Part shown: positions 1 to 5,514 of the stretch, piece after piece
Layout of the letters: each line of letters begins with the position of its first letter
How positions within the stretch are numbered: position 1 is the first letter of the stretch
Source of the DNA: Thermococcus sp.
GTDB taxonomy: Archaea > Methanobacteriota_B > Thermococci > Thermococcales > Thermococcaceae
Assembly: GCA_027062125.1 (NCBI GenBank)
Contig: JAMOTW010000084.1
Location: 1 to 8,016 of the forward strand
Reading direction: 5' to 3'
Length of the DNA: 8,016 nucleotides
The notes under the pieces: generated by a model
What the model saw: the letters and a program-made list of their open reading frames with translations, nothing else
What the model was told of the DNA's origin: nothing
Databases searched by the model: none
Position numbers and translations under genes: made by a program

Positions 1-849
1 GTTTGCCTGGAGGGGCGTAACCTCGTCGATGTCCGTGCTGAGGAGCTGGAGCTCCTTGGTCTCGTTGCCGTAGAGGGTGTAGCCCGCCTCAAGCCTGAGG
101 GTATCGCGAGCGCCGAGTCCTGCCGGCTTTATGCCGTACTTCTCGCCGGCCTCGAGGATTCTCTCCCAGACGTGGAGGGCCTTCTCCGGCTCTCCGCGCT
201 TGCTCTCGTCCGGGTGGTAGGGGTTGGCGTCCTCGAAGTAGACCTCAAAGCCGTTCTCGCCGGTGTAGCCGCTCCTCGAGAGGAGCATCTTGATTCCGTC
301 GAGCTCGACCTCTTTTGCCTGGAACCACCAGAGCTCGTTGATGTCGATGCCGAAGAGGTCTTTAGCCAAGTCCCTCGCCTTCGGGCCCTGTATAGAGAAC
401 ATCACCATGTCGTAGGTCTTGTTCTCAATTTCGAGGTCAAGGTCGCCGAACTTCTCTATTCCGCGCTTTATCGCGTTGAACCAGGCATCGAGCTTCTCGA
501 AGGCGTCGCTGTCGCATATCATCATGTAGGTGTCGTTCCCCATGTTGAAGACCAGCGTCTCGTCCTTAACGGCTCCCCTCTCGTTGAGGACGAGGGTGTA
601 GGTTCCGCTTATGGCGGGGGGCTTTGAGATGTCGTTGGTTGTGACGTACTGGAGGAACTCCAGCGCGTCCTTACCGCGGAAGATGAACTCGCCCATGTGG
701 GAGACGTCGAAGATGCCTACGCCGTTTCTAACAGCCAAGTGCTCCTCCTTTATGCTCGAATACCAGATTGGCATCTCCCAGCCCGCAAACTCCTCAACCT
801 TCTTGGCGTGCTCCTTATGCCAGTCGAATATGTGGACCCTCTTGACCAT
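1..849 (-). CDS. gcvT: Aminomethyltransferase (glycine cleavage system T protein), N-terminal 283 codons
   Basis: This is the T protein of the glycine cleavage system, a cytosolic enzyme. It takes the aminomethyl group from the lipoylated H protein, releases ammonia and transfers the carbon to a tetrahydrofolate-type carrier. The visible protein begins [10 protein letters not shown] and includes DVSHMGE (48-54), GAVKDE (92-97, with Asp96 at the conserved catalytic Asp position), [12 protein letters not shown] (193-204) and the folate-site region [11 protein letters not shown] (246-256). The family is usually about 400 residues, so roughly the last 115 lie beyond base 1. The start at 849 is preferred because GGTG (856-859) lies six bases upstream; an in-frame ATG at 855 overlaps that site and is the alternative. 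The gene diverges from the stress protein gene, and no other glycine cleavage gene is visible. The reading frame is open throughout. Family assignment is very secure. Confidence 0.96.
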   Translation of the reverse strand, partial: MVKRVHIFDWHKEHAKKVEEFAGWEMPIWYSSIKEEHLAVRNGVGIFDVSHMGEFIFRGKDALEFLQYVTTNDISKPPAISGTYTLVLNERGAVKDETLVFNMGNDTYMMICDSDAFEKLDAWFNAIKRGIEKFGDLDLEIENKTYDMVMFSIQGPKARDLAKDLFGIDINELWWFQAKEVELDGIKMLLSRSGYTGENGFEVYFEDANPYHPDESKRGEPEKALHVWERILEAGEKYGIKPAGLGARDTLRLEAGYTLYGNETKELQLLSTDIDEVTPLQAN

Positions 850-879
850 GGACATCACCGTTCAAACTTCAGTCGGAGC

Positions 880-895
880 GTTATAACCCTTTCCA
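880..895 (-). promoter_or_regulatory. Archaeal BRE/TATA promoter of gcvT
   Basis: Read on the minus strand, GGAAAGG is followed by GTTATAAC, a good purine-rich BRE plus TATA pair. The TATA centre near 884 is about 35 bases upstream of the ATG at 849. Transcription would therefore start near 858-862 and give a leader of only about ten bases. This is a motif reading only. Confidence 0.6.
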
Positions 896-908
896 ATGCA
901 TGGACAAC

Positions 909-918
909 GGTAATAAAC
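909..918 (+). promoter_or_regulatory. Probable TATA element of the universal stress protein gene
   Basis: GGTAATAAAC is centred near 914, so transcription should begin near 940. That leaves about ten bases of leader containing GGGTGG (941-946) before the ATG at 951. The BRE is poor. A second AT-rich patch at 931-938 is too close to the start codon to be the TATA box. Confidence 0.4.
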
Positions 919-950
919 ATCGACGTACAAGTTAATACTGGGGTGGTCGG

Positions 951-1787
951 ATGTTTGAGAAGGTCCTGTACCCTACGGATTTTTCGGACGTTTCCCTTCA
1001 CGCGCTCAGGAACTGCATCCCGAAGCTCGTGGCCCAGGGGATTAGGGAGCTCCACCTCATCCACGTCATCGACATAACCATAGCCGAGTTCGAGGCCTTC
1101 GAGCTCGAGGGAATATACCAGGAGAAGCTTGAGGAACTGGCGAAGGAGCTTGAAGGAACCGGGGCGCGGGTTGAGGCCATCGTGAGGATAGGCATACCCT
1201 CCATTGAGATAGCCGAGACGGCTGAGGAGAGGGACATAGACCTGGTCGTCATACCGAGCGTTGGTGAGAACATATGGAGGCGGATGTTCGTTGGCAGCAC
1301 TGCTTCCAACCTGGCCAGGGCCACGAAGAGGCCCGTCCTGCTCCTGAAGTACGTCCAGAAGGATGAGGGGTTTGAGCTCTCCGGCGACTGCTCTGAGGTC
1401 TTCAAGAGGCCGCTCGTAACCCTGGACTTCTCGAAGTGTTCCATAAAGGTTATCAAGACCGTTAAGAAGTTCGAGGAGCTCATAGAGAGGGGCGTTCTCC
1501 TCCACTCCGTCGACTACGGAAACGTGGACGAGCTGGAGCACAACATCGAGGTGGCCAAGAAGAACCTCGAGAAGTCCTCCAAGGGCCTCAACGCCGAGTT
1601 CGAGGGCGAGGTGATGGTCGGCTCGGCGAGCCAGGCGATAATAGGGACTTCGATAGCCAAGAACTCCACGCTGATAGTCATGGGTAAGAAGGGACGGAGC
1701 TTCCTGAAGGACCTCCTCCTCGGCTCGACCGCGGAGAGGGTCATAAGGGACTCGAGGGTCCCGGTGTTGCTCGTACCGTGCGAATGA
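951..1787 (+). CDS. Universal stress protein with two tandem UspA domains
   Basis: This is a 278-residue protein made of two UspA-type nucleotide-binding domains, at about 1-137 and 152-278. The duplication shows in parallel segments: TDFSDVS (9-15) matches LDFSKCS (158-164), and each domain ends in a GST helix followed by PVLL. The second domain has a canonical ATP-loop, G245-x2-G248-x9-G258-S259. In the first domain the first glycine is replaced by proline (P103-x2-G106-x9-G116-S117), so nucleotide binding there may be weak or altered. Single UspA domains are about 140-150 residues and usually dimerise, so this chain may act as an internal dimer. It is cytosolic, with no signal peptide or membrane segment. 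The ATG at 951 follows GGGTGG. Usp proteins are linked to stress survival, but the role of this one cannot be read from sequence. It diverges from gcvT and faces the DUF99 gene. Confidence 0.93.
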   Translation: MFEKVLYPTDFSDVSLHALRNCIPKLVAQGIRELHLIHVIDITIAEFEAFELEGIYQEKLEELAKELEGTGARVEAIVRIGIPSIEIAETAEERDIDLVVIPSVGENIWRRMFVGSTASNLARATKRPVLLLKYVQKDEGFELSGDCSEVFKRPLVTLDFSKCSIKVIKTVKKFEELIERGVLLHSVDYGNVDELEHNIEVAKKNLEKSSKGLNAEFEGEVMVGSASQAIIGTSIAKNSTLIVMGKKGRSFLKDLLLGSTAERVIRDSRVPVLLVPCE

Positions 1788-1850
1788 GACCTCAGACTGG
1801 AACGGCTTCCACATCAAGATTCGGTAGCTACCCTGTTGCCATCATCGGTC
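1788..1850 (-). ncRNA. Candidate box C/D sRNA (2'-O-methylation guide RNA)
   Basis: On the minus strand this gap carries the ordered parts of an archaeal C/D sRNA. Box C is ATGATGG (1845-1839, 6 of 7 to RTGATGA). A 14-base guide follows (1838-1825), then a D'-like CCGA (1824-1821), a 3-base linker, a C'-like TTGATGT (1817-1811), a 15-base guide (1810-1796) and a perfect box D CTGA (1795-1792). GACC (1850-1847) can pair with GGTC (1791-1788), leaving a GAT bulge next to GA/GA pairs. This fits a box C/D kink-turn, which L7Ae binds so that fibrillarin can methylate the target. A TATA box lies about 26 bases upstream of the predicted 5' end. By the N+5 rule the target nucleotides would be U in UAGCU and G in ACUGG; I could not name the target RNA. 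Weak points are the imperfect D' and C' boxes and short inverted repeats within the guides. Confidence 0.62.
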
Positions 1851-1866
1851 GTTTCCCTCTTTTCCC
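1851..1866 (+). terminator. Possible oligo-T terminator for the universal stress protein gene
   Basis: The pyrimidine-rich run GTTTCCCTCTTTTCCC includes a T4 tract at 1860-1863. Archaeal RNA polymerase can stop at T-rich tracts without a hairpin. If it stops here, the usp transcript would run antisense through the candidate C/D sRNA. The signal is weak. Confidence 0.25.
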
Positions 1867-1871
1867 GCGGA

Positions 1872-1880
1872 CTTATAAAC
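1872..1880 (-). promoter_or_regulatory. TATA box for the candidate C/D sRNA
   Basis: GTTTATAAG on the minus strand directly abuts the DUF99 stop codon. Its centre near 1876 is about 26 bases upstream of 1850, the predicted 5' end of the sRNA, which is the normal archaeal TATA-to-start distance. No A-rich BRE is visible upstream. There is no protein start within reach downstream on this strand, which strengthens the case for an RNA gene. Confidence 0.55.
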
Positions 1881-2468
1881 CTACTCCCTCGTGCTCTCCC
1901 CGGTCATCACCGCGGAGGCTATCATGTGGGCCAGCCTGAGGGGTTCGGGGGTTAGGCCAGTCCTAGTGGTGGTCCGGATTACCTCGACCGCGGTCTTCTC
2001 GTCCACACCCGCGGCCTGGAAGTAGAGCTTTTCTGGTATCATCTCAACCAGCGGGGGCGCCTTTTTAAGAAGCCTGAGCCTCTCCTCCGCATCCGGGAAG
2101 TGCTTCCTGAGGGCGCTCTCCATGGCCTCCATGTCGGGCTTTTTCCTGACGACCACGACGACCGGAAGGCCAGTCTCGCGGTGGAGCCTCCCAACGTCCA
2201 CGACGTTGAATCCCGCGTAGGTTATCCCCTTGAGGAGGATTACCCTCAAGTCCTTGAAGCGGGAGCTCAGAACGGCATCGGTAATTGCGTTGGTTGCGTC
2301 ATTTCCGTCGACGGTTATCCAGCGCGAGAGGACTCCGACCACTTCCTGGGAGCCCTTCATGACGACGCCGATGAGGATGGTCTTCTCCCGGTTGAGCTTG
2401 GAGGAAAAGGAAAACGTCCCGTCGTCGAAGCCGACGACCCTTATCTGCCTCTTTACCTTCCGTATCAT
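1881..2468 (-). CDS. DUF99 (UPF0215) family protein, endonuclease V-like fold
   Basis: This is a 195-residue cytosolic protein of the archaeal DUF99/UPF0215 family, which is related by fold to endonuclease V and RNase H; no activity is established to my knowledge. The N-terminus has [10 protein letters not shown] (10-19), with Asp15 and Asp16 at the first beta-strand where the RNase H fold places a metal ligand. [14 protein letters not shown] (79-92) and the strand [11 protein letters not shown] (101-111) are further family-type segments. [12 protein letters not shown] (175-186) forms a C-terminal helix. The ATG at 2468 is chosen over an in-frame ATG eight codons upstream. It overlaps the cutA stop as ATGA and has GGGTG about eight bases upstream. 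It is the second gene of a cutA-DUF99 operon and is probably translationally coupled. Family is fairly secure; function is unknown. Confidence 0.88.
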   Translation of the reverse strand: MIRKVKRQIRVVGFDDGTFSFSSKLNREKTILIGVVMKGSQEVVGVLSRWITVDGNDATNAITDAVLSSRFKDLRVILLKGITYAGFNVVDVGRLHRETGLPVVVVVRKKPDMEAMESALRKHFPDAEERLRLLKKAPPLVEMIPEKLYFQAAGVDEKTAVEVIRTTTRTGLTPEPLRLAHMIASAVMTGESTRE

Positions 2469-2779
2469 CCGAAGAGCACCCTCGCCATCCATTCGGAGTA
2501 TTCCCTGTTGAGCTTGTCAAGGTCTATCCTCGCTATCACCGGCACCTCGTATGGGTGGAGTTCAAGGAGCGTGTTCCTCAGCTCCTTCCACTTGCTCACC
2601 TCGGTCTTGAGAAGGGCCCCGACCTCTCTGCCCTCCTCTATCTTACCCTCCCACCAGTACATGGCCTCGTGCTCGCGAAGGTTGGCGCAGACTATGAGCT
2701 TCCTCTCCAGCAATTCCCTGACGACCTTCCTGGCGCTCTCCCAGTCCGGAAAGGTGGTGTAGACGAATATGGCCTCCAT
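2465..2779 (-). CDS. cutA: CutA1 divalent-cation tolerance protein
   Basis: This 104-residue protein matches the CutA1 family, small ferredoxin-like proteins that form very stable trimers and are linked to copper and other divalent-metal tolerance. Visible family segments are the N-terminal strand [13 protein letters not shown] (4-16), the strand [20 protein letters not shown] with its Trp pair, [13 protein letters not shown], and the LHPYEVPVI block. All are close to what I recall of Pyrococcus CutA1 (about 102 residues). The ATG at 2779 is supported by GGGGTGAG just upstream, by the family length and by a TATA element about 35 bases upstream. Longer in-frame extensions would cross the predicted transcription start. 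The stop overlaps the DUF99 start by four bases. The gene diverges from the acylphosphatase gene. Confidence 0.95.
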   Translation of the reverse strand: MEAIFVYTTFPDWESARKVVRELLERKLIVCANLREHEAMYWWEGKIEEGREVGALLKTEVSKWKELRNTLLELHPYEVPVIARIDLDKLNREYSEWMARVLFG

Positions 2780-2806
2780 GGACTCACCCCCGTTTGGGAA
2801 TCGACG

Positions 2807-2820
2807 GATAAGCTTAAATC
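2807..2820. promoter_or_regulatory. Shared palindromic TATA region for divergent cutA and acylphosphatase genes
   Basis: TAAGCTTA (2809-2816) is a perfect palindrome followed by AATC. Read on the plus strand, GCTTAAATC puts a start near 2843, about nine bases before the acylphosphatase ATG at 2852. Read on the minus strand, GATTTAAGCTTATC puts a start near 2785-2790, about ten bases before the cutA ATG at 2779. The whole gap is 72 bases and holds no other AT-rich patch except TAATAA at 2832, which is too close to either start. A single region therefore probably serves both genes. Confidence 0.55.
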
Positions 2821-2851
2821 GATTGTGGGGGTAATAACTCCGGGATGCGGC

Positions 2852-3127
2852 ATGGCACGGGTAAGGGCGCACCTCAGAATCCACGGGCGCGTTCAGGGGG
2901 TTGGCTTCCGCTGGAGCATGCAGAGAGAGGCAAGAAAGCTTGGGGTTAACGGCTGGGTGAGGAACCTCCCAGACGGAACGGTCGAGGCCGTCGTTGAGGG
3001 CGAGGAGGAGCGAGTCGAGGCTCTAATCGGCTGGGCGCACCAGGGGCCGCCGATGGCGAGGGTGACGAAGGTTGAGGTAAAATGGGAAGAGCCCGAGGGC
3101 CTGGAGGGATTCAGGGTCACAGGCTAG
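2852..3127 (+). CDS. acyP: Acylphosphatase
   Basis: This 91-residue enzyme hydrolyses the carboxyl-phosphate bond of acyl phosphates such as acetyl phosphate and 1,3-bisphosphoglycerate. Signature 1, [10 protein letters not shown] (12-21), carries the phosphate-binding loop and catalytic Arg20. Signature 2, [17 protein letters not shown] (34-50), carries Asn38, which positions the water. The length matches Thermococcales acylphosphatases (about 91 residues). The ATG at 2852 gives the proper N-terminus, but the ribosome binding site is weak, and the short predicted leader of about nine bases suggests near-leaderless translation. The gene diverges from cutA and overlaps the 3' end of the convergent ACT-regulator gene by 11 bases. 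All catalytic residues are present, so the call is very secure. Confidence 0.96.
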   Translation: MARVRAHLRIHGRVQGVGFRWSMQREARKLGVNGWVRNLPDGTVEAVVEGEEERVEALIGWAHQGPPMARVTKVEVKWEEPEGLEGFRVTG

Positions 3128-3707
3128 CCATCTTTTCGACGAGGATCCTCTTCGGGCAGTACTTGACCTCGCAGTAGTTGCAGACAAACTTTTCCTTGTC
3201 CTTTTCGGGCGTGTGGAGTATGAGTTTCTTGAAGCCCTCCATCTCCTTGACCCTGACGAAGACCTCCACTGGCAGAGTTCCGTCGATGACTATGTAGAGC
3301 TTCGTCGGCTCCTCGCGGAGGTTCCTGCTGAAGACCTCCATGACCGGAACCTTGTTCTCGTGGAGCAGTCCGAGCACCTCGGAAAAGCCCTGGAGGTACT
3401 TGTCCTTGTCGAGCTCTATCTCGAGGACCTCCCAGCCCATGAGCGGGGCGACGTCGATGAGGCTCGGCAGCGGGTTGAGCTTCTCGAAGATGAGCTTGAG
3501 CGGGTAGGTCTTCTCGATATACTCAATGGTGTGGTAGACGATCTTCCTGTTGACGCCTATTATCCTCGCGAGCTCGCTTATTGGAACTTCGACGTCCCTG
3601 AGGTAAATCTTGCCTTTCTTAACGCTGAGGCCGTTCTCAAACAGGAACTCGGCGACCTTCCTCCTGGCCGGGTAGTTCTTGAAATACGCCTCGAGTATGA
3701 GCATCAT
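3117..3707 (-). CDS. HTH-ACT domain regulator, COG2150-like (predicted regulator of amino acid metabolism)
   Basis: This is a 196-residue cytosolic protein. An N-terminal winged-helix-like region includes the HTH segment [22 protein letters not shown] (43-64). An ACT-like ligand-binding domain spans about 87-167, starting [14 protein letters not shown]. It ends with a short tail holding C176-x2-C179-x4-C184. ACT domains usually bind amino acids, so it is probably an amino-acid-responsive transcription regulator; ligand and targets are not visible. The start at 3707 is chosen because GAGGTGGA (3720-3713) lies five bases upstream. The in-frame ATG at 3728 has no ribosome binding site and lies at or before the transcription start predicted from the TATA box. 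The gene is head to head with the sugar kinase gene, which it might control, and overlaps the end of the acylphosphatase gene by 11 bases. Family assignment is from memory of COG2150 architecture. Confidence 0.82.
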   Translation of the reverse strand: MMLILEAYFKNYPARRKVAEFLFENGLSVKKGKIYLRDVEVPISELARIIGVNRKIVYHTIEYIEKTYPLKLIFEKLNPLPSLIDVAPLMGWEVLEIELDKDKYLQGFSEVLGLLHENKVPVMEVFSRNLREEPTKLYIVIDGTLPVEVFVRVKEMEGFKKLILHTPEKDKEKFVCNYCEVKYCPKRILVEKMASL

Positions 3708-3712
3708 TTTTG

Positions 3713-3720
3713 TCCACCTC
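3713..3720 (-). promoter_or_regulatory. Ribosome binding site that sets the HTH-ACT start
   Basis: GAGGTGGA on the minus strand is followed by CAAAA and then the ATG at 3707. This is near-perfect complementarity to the archaeal anti-Shine-Dalgarno sequence at ideal spacing. It rules against the upstream ATG at 3728, which has no such site. Confidence 0.8.
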
Positions 3721-3743
3721 TTACCCATAACTGAGTAGAAATG

Positions 3744-3763
3744 GATATTTAAATCTTTCTCTT
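3744..3763 (-). promoter_or_regulatory. Strong BRE/TATA promoter of the HTH-ACT regulator gene
   Basis: On the minus strand AGAGAAAG is followed by ATTTAAATATC, an excellent BRE-TATA pair centred near 3750. The start of transcription should fall near 3723-3726, leaving a leader of about 16 bases with the ribosome binding site. Confidence 0.72.
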
Positions 3764-3770
3764 CATGGGC

Positions 3771-3782
3771 AAGGTTATTAAC
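3771..3782 (+). promoter_or_regulatory. Probable TATA promoter of the sugar kinase gene
   Basis: AAGG followed by TTATTAACC (TTATTA at 3775-3780) would place the transcription start near 3803 and leave about 16 bases before the ATG at 3819. It sits back to back with the HTH-ACT promoter, with TATA centres only about 27 bases apart, so binding of a regulator here could affect both genes. Confidence 0.5.
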
Positions 3783-3818
3783 CTCGGGGGCGAGGTTTCT
3801 GCTTGAGGGGTGGGCGGA

Positions 3819-4709
3819 ATGGAAAAGCTCGACGTTATCGGTGTTGGCAACCTGAACTACGACATAATCATGCTCCTGGACAGGTTCCCCGAGTTCCACG
3901 AGAAGGTGAACGCTGAGGAGGCCTACTTCGGCCTCGGAGGTGCAGCTGCGAACACGATAACATGGCTCTCACACTTCGGATTGAAGACCGGCTACCTGGG
4001 TGCCGTCGGAAGGGACGAGATAGGGGAGGCCCATATATCATACTTCAGGAAGATAGGCGTTGACACCTCTGGAATACAGGTGGTCGACGCGCCCTCGGGA
4101 GTTGCCGTCGCGATGGTTCACGGCGACGACAAGAGGATAGTCAAGTACCCGGGCGCGAACCTGCTCAAGAGGCTCGACTTCGACTACCTGTCGAGGGCGA
4201 GGCACGTCCACATGTCCTCGAACCCGCCGGAGACCATTGAAGAGGTCGTGAAGTTTGCAAGTGAAAAGGGGATAACGGTCTCCCTCGACATAGGTGAGGC
4301 GGCCCTTCCGGAGGGCGTCGAGGAGAGGGTCGATTACCTCATGATGAACGAGGACGAGTACAGGAGGAAGTTCGGCTCCCTCGACCTCTCCCTCTCGAAG
4401 GCCAGGAACCTCGTCGTTACGCTCAACGGCGGTGGGGCGATGGTGAGGGACGAGAGCGGGAACGTGGCGGAGATAAGGGGGCTGAGTGCGAAGGTCGTGG
4501 ACTCCACCGGTGCGGGTGACTCCTTTGACGCGGGCGTCATTTACGGCGTCCTGAACGGCTGGACGCTCGAAGACTCGGCCAGACTTGGAATGCTTCTCGC
4601 ATACCTCACGGTCCAGAAGGTTGGGGCCAGGAGCGCCGTTGTCCCTCTCGACGAGGTCGTCAGGATTGCGGGGGAACTCGGAATGGAGCTCCCCTTCAGT
4701 AGGCCTTGA
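3819..4709 (+). CDS. PfkB-family carbohydrate (ribokinase-like) kinase
   Basis: This is a 296-residue cytosolic kinase of the ribokinase/PfkB family, which phosphorylates sugars, nucleosides or similar alcohols with ATP or ADP. The N-terminal strand [12 protein letters not shown] (5-16) and the GLGGAAAN turn (38-45) form the substrate-binding part. NEDE (177-180) matches the NxxE metal-phosphate motif. DSTGAGD (228-234) is PfkB signature 2, with Asp234 as the catalytic base. The length is normal (about 290-320). The ATG at 3819 follows GAGGGGTG (3805-3812); a GTG three codons upstream overlaps that site and is rejected. Thermococcales carry several PfkB kinases, including myo-inositol 3-kinase and ribose-1-phosphate kinase, and sequence reading alone does not settle the substrate. 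It is divergent from the ACT regulator and convergent with the ABC permease, overlapping it by 14 bases. Confidence 0.92.
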   Translation: MEKLDVIGVGNLNYDIIMLLDRFPEFHEKVNAEEAYFGLGGAAANTITWLSHFGLKTGYLGAVGRDEIGEAHISYFRKIGVDTSGIQVVDAPSGVAVAMVHGDDKRIVKYPGANLLKRLDFDYLSRARHVHMSSNPPETIEEVVKFASEKGITVSLDIGEAALPEGVEERVDYLMMNEDEYRRKFGSLDLSLSKARNLVVTLNGGGAMVRDESGNVAEIRGLSAKVVDSTGAGDSFDAGVIYGVLNGWTLEDSARLGMLLAYLTVQKVGARSAVVPLDEVVRIAGELGMELPFSRP

Positions 4710-5514
4710 GACCAACTACCCTCGCCTGTTTTTCACTCCATTTGTAGGTCAGGTATCCCAGGAGTCCGTAGGCGAGGGACACGAGGAGTAGGTAGGTTAT
4801 CTCGTTTGTTGAAGCTCCATAGCCATAGGCGACGACCTTTCTAACCGCCTCGGTAGTGGGTGCGTAGGGGAGGGTCCTCGCGAGGTACTGGAGGCCTCTC
4901 GGGAGTATCGACACCGGGTACATCGCGCCGCTGAGGGCGAAGACCAGCATCTCGAGGATGCTTATGAAGGGCCCCGGGTCGCGGAGGTAGAGCACTATTC
5001 CAGCGGCCGCCATGCCCATGCCTATCATCCCCACGGTTCCGAGGAGAAGAACCGGAATGGCCCGTGAAAAGGCGACCGGATCGAAGCTGAGGCCGAAGAG
5101 CAGCACGAAGGCCGGAACGTAGAAGGCCATGTAAACGAATGAGAGCAGGATCCTCGTCAGGACGTTGCCGAGGAAGAAGGTTATTCTCCTCATCGGGGCC
5201 GCGAACGAGTACTCGAGCGTCCCTGCGTATAGCTCGTCCACCACGCTCCAGACGAAACCGCTCAGGAAGGTCAATCCAAAGCCCAGGACCATGAACCCGA
5301 GAACCGCGAAGGTAACGTAGTCCGAGTAGCCGGTAAGCTCCTGAAGGGCCTCGGAGTTCCTCTCACCGGTCAGGCCGATACCTATGAGGAGGGCCTGCCC
5401 GACGAAGAAGAAGCCCAGGGCTATGTCGCTTATGAACCAGAGCTTGTAGCTGAGGAATATCCTCCAGCTCTTCACGGCCACCCCCCAGAGGGCCCTGAGC
5501 TCAGTAGCCGCCAT
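4696..5514 (-). CDS. ABC-2 type transporter permease, second permease of the operon
   Basis: This is a 272-residue inner-membrane protein with about six hydrophobic segments, near 25-49, 67-91, 117-141, 150-177, 183-203 and 239-257. Between segments 2 and 3 lies [17 protein letters not shown] (94-110), the conserved cytosolic stretch typical of ABC-2 export permeases. The C-terminus ([15 protein letters not shown]) resembles that of the neighbouring permease ([15 protein letters not shown]), so the two are likely paralogues forming a heterodimeric pore. The ATG at 5514 overlaps the end of the upstream permease by 14 bases and has GAGGGTGAT about five bases upstream, a strong site. It is the last gene of the operon and overlaps the end of the convergent kinase gene by 14 bases. 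The substrate is unknown; ABC-2 exporters move drugs, lipids or polysaccharides. Confidence 0.9.
   Translation of the reverse strand: MAATELRALWGVAVKSWRIFLSYKLWFISDIALGFFFVGQALLIGIGLTGERNSEALQELTGYSDYVTFAVLGFMVLGFGLTFLSGFVWSVVDELYAGTLEYSFAAPMRRITFFLGNVLTRILLSFVYMAFYVPAFVLLFGLSFDPVAFSRAIPVLLLGTVGMIGMGMAAAGIVLYLRDPGPFISILEMLVFALSGAMYPVSILPRGLQYLARTLPYAPTTEAVRKVVAYGYGASTNEITYLLLVSLAYGLLGYLTYKWSEKQARVVGLKAY
4729..4733 (+). terminator. Possible oligo-T terminator of the sugar kinase gene
   Basis: A T5 tract lies about 20 bases past the kinase stop codon, inside the antisense of the ABC permease gene. Its placement suits an archaeal T-tract terminator that would limit antisense reading of the permease operon. 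There is no other support. Confidence 0.3.

Noticed and set aside
172..627. Plus-strand open frame across the gcvT region
   Set aside because: It is a shadow of gcvT, whose conserved motifs run through the whole stretch on the minus strand.
855..1817. Long open frame on the minus strand, antisense to the stress protein gene
   Set aside because: It is a codon-structure shadow in GC-rich DNA. It covers the well-supported Usp gene, crosses the gcvT promoter and has no family-like segments.
1901..1907. Perfect box C sequence (GTGATGA, minus strand) near the end of the DUF99 gene
   Set aside because: No CTGA follows at C/D sRNA spacing and there is no terminal pairing. It is explained as coding sequence.
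3708..3728. Seven-residue longer HTH-ACT start (ATG at 3728)
   Set aside because: There is no ribosome binding site, and it lies at or upstream of the transcription start predicted from the TATA box. The ATG at 3707 has an ideal GAGGTGGA site.
4341..4347. Perfect box C sequence (ATGATGA) within the kinase gene
   Set aside because: It encodes the Met-Met before the NxxE motif, and no CTGA box D follows within about 60 bases.
4038..4715. Long minus-strand open frame inside the sugar kinase gene
   Set aside because: The plus-strand kinase has all its motifs in frame. The antisense frame has an odd composition rich in Arg, Val and Asp, and no motif.
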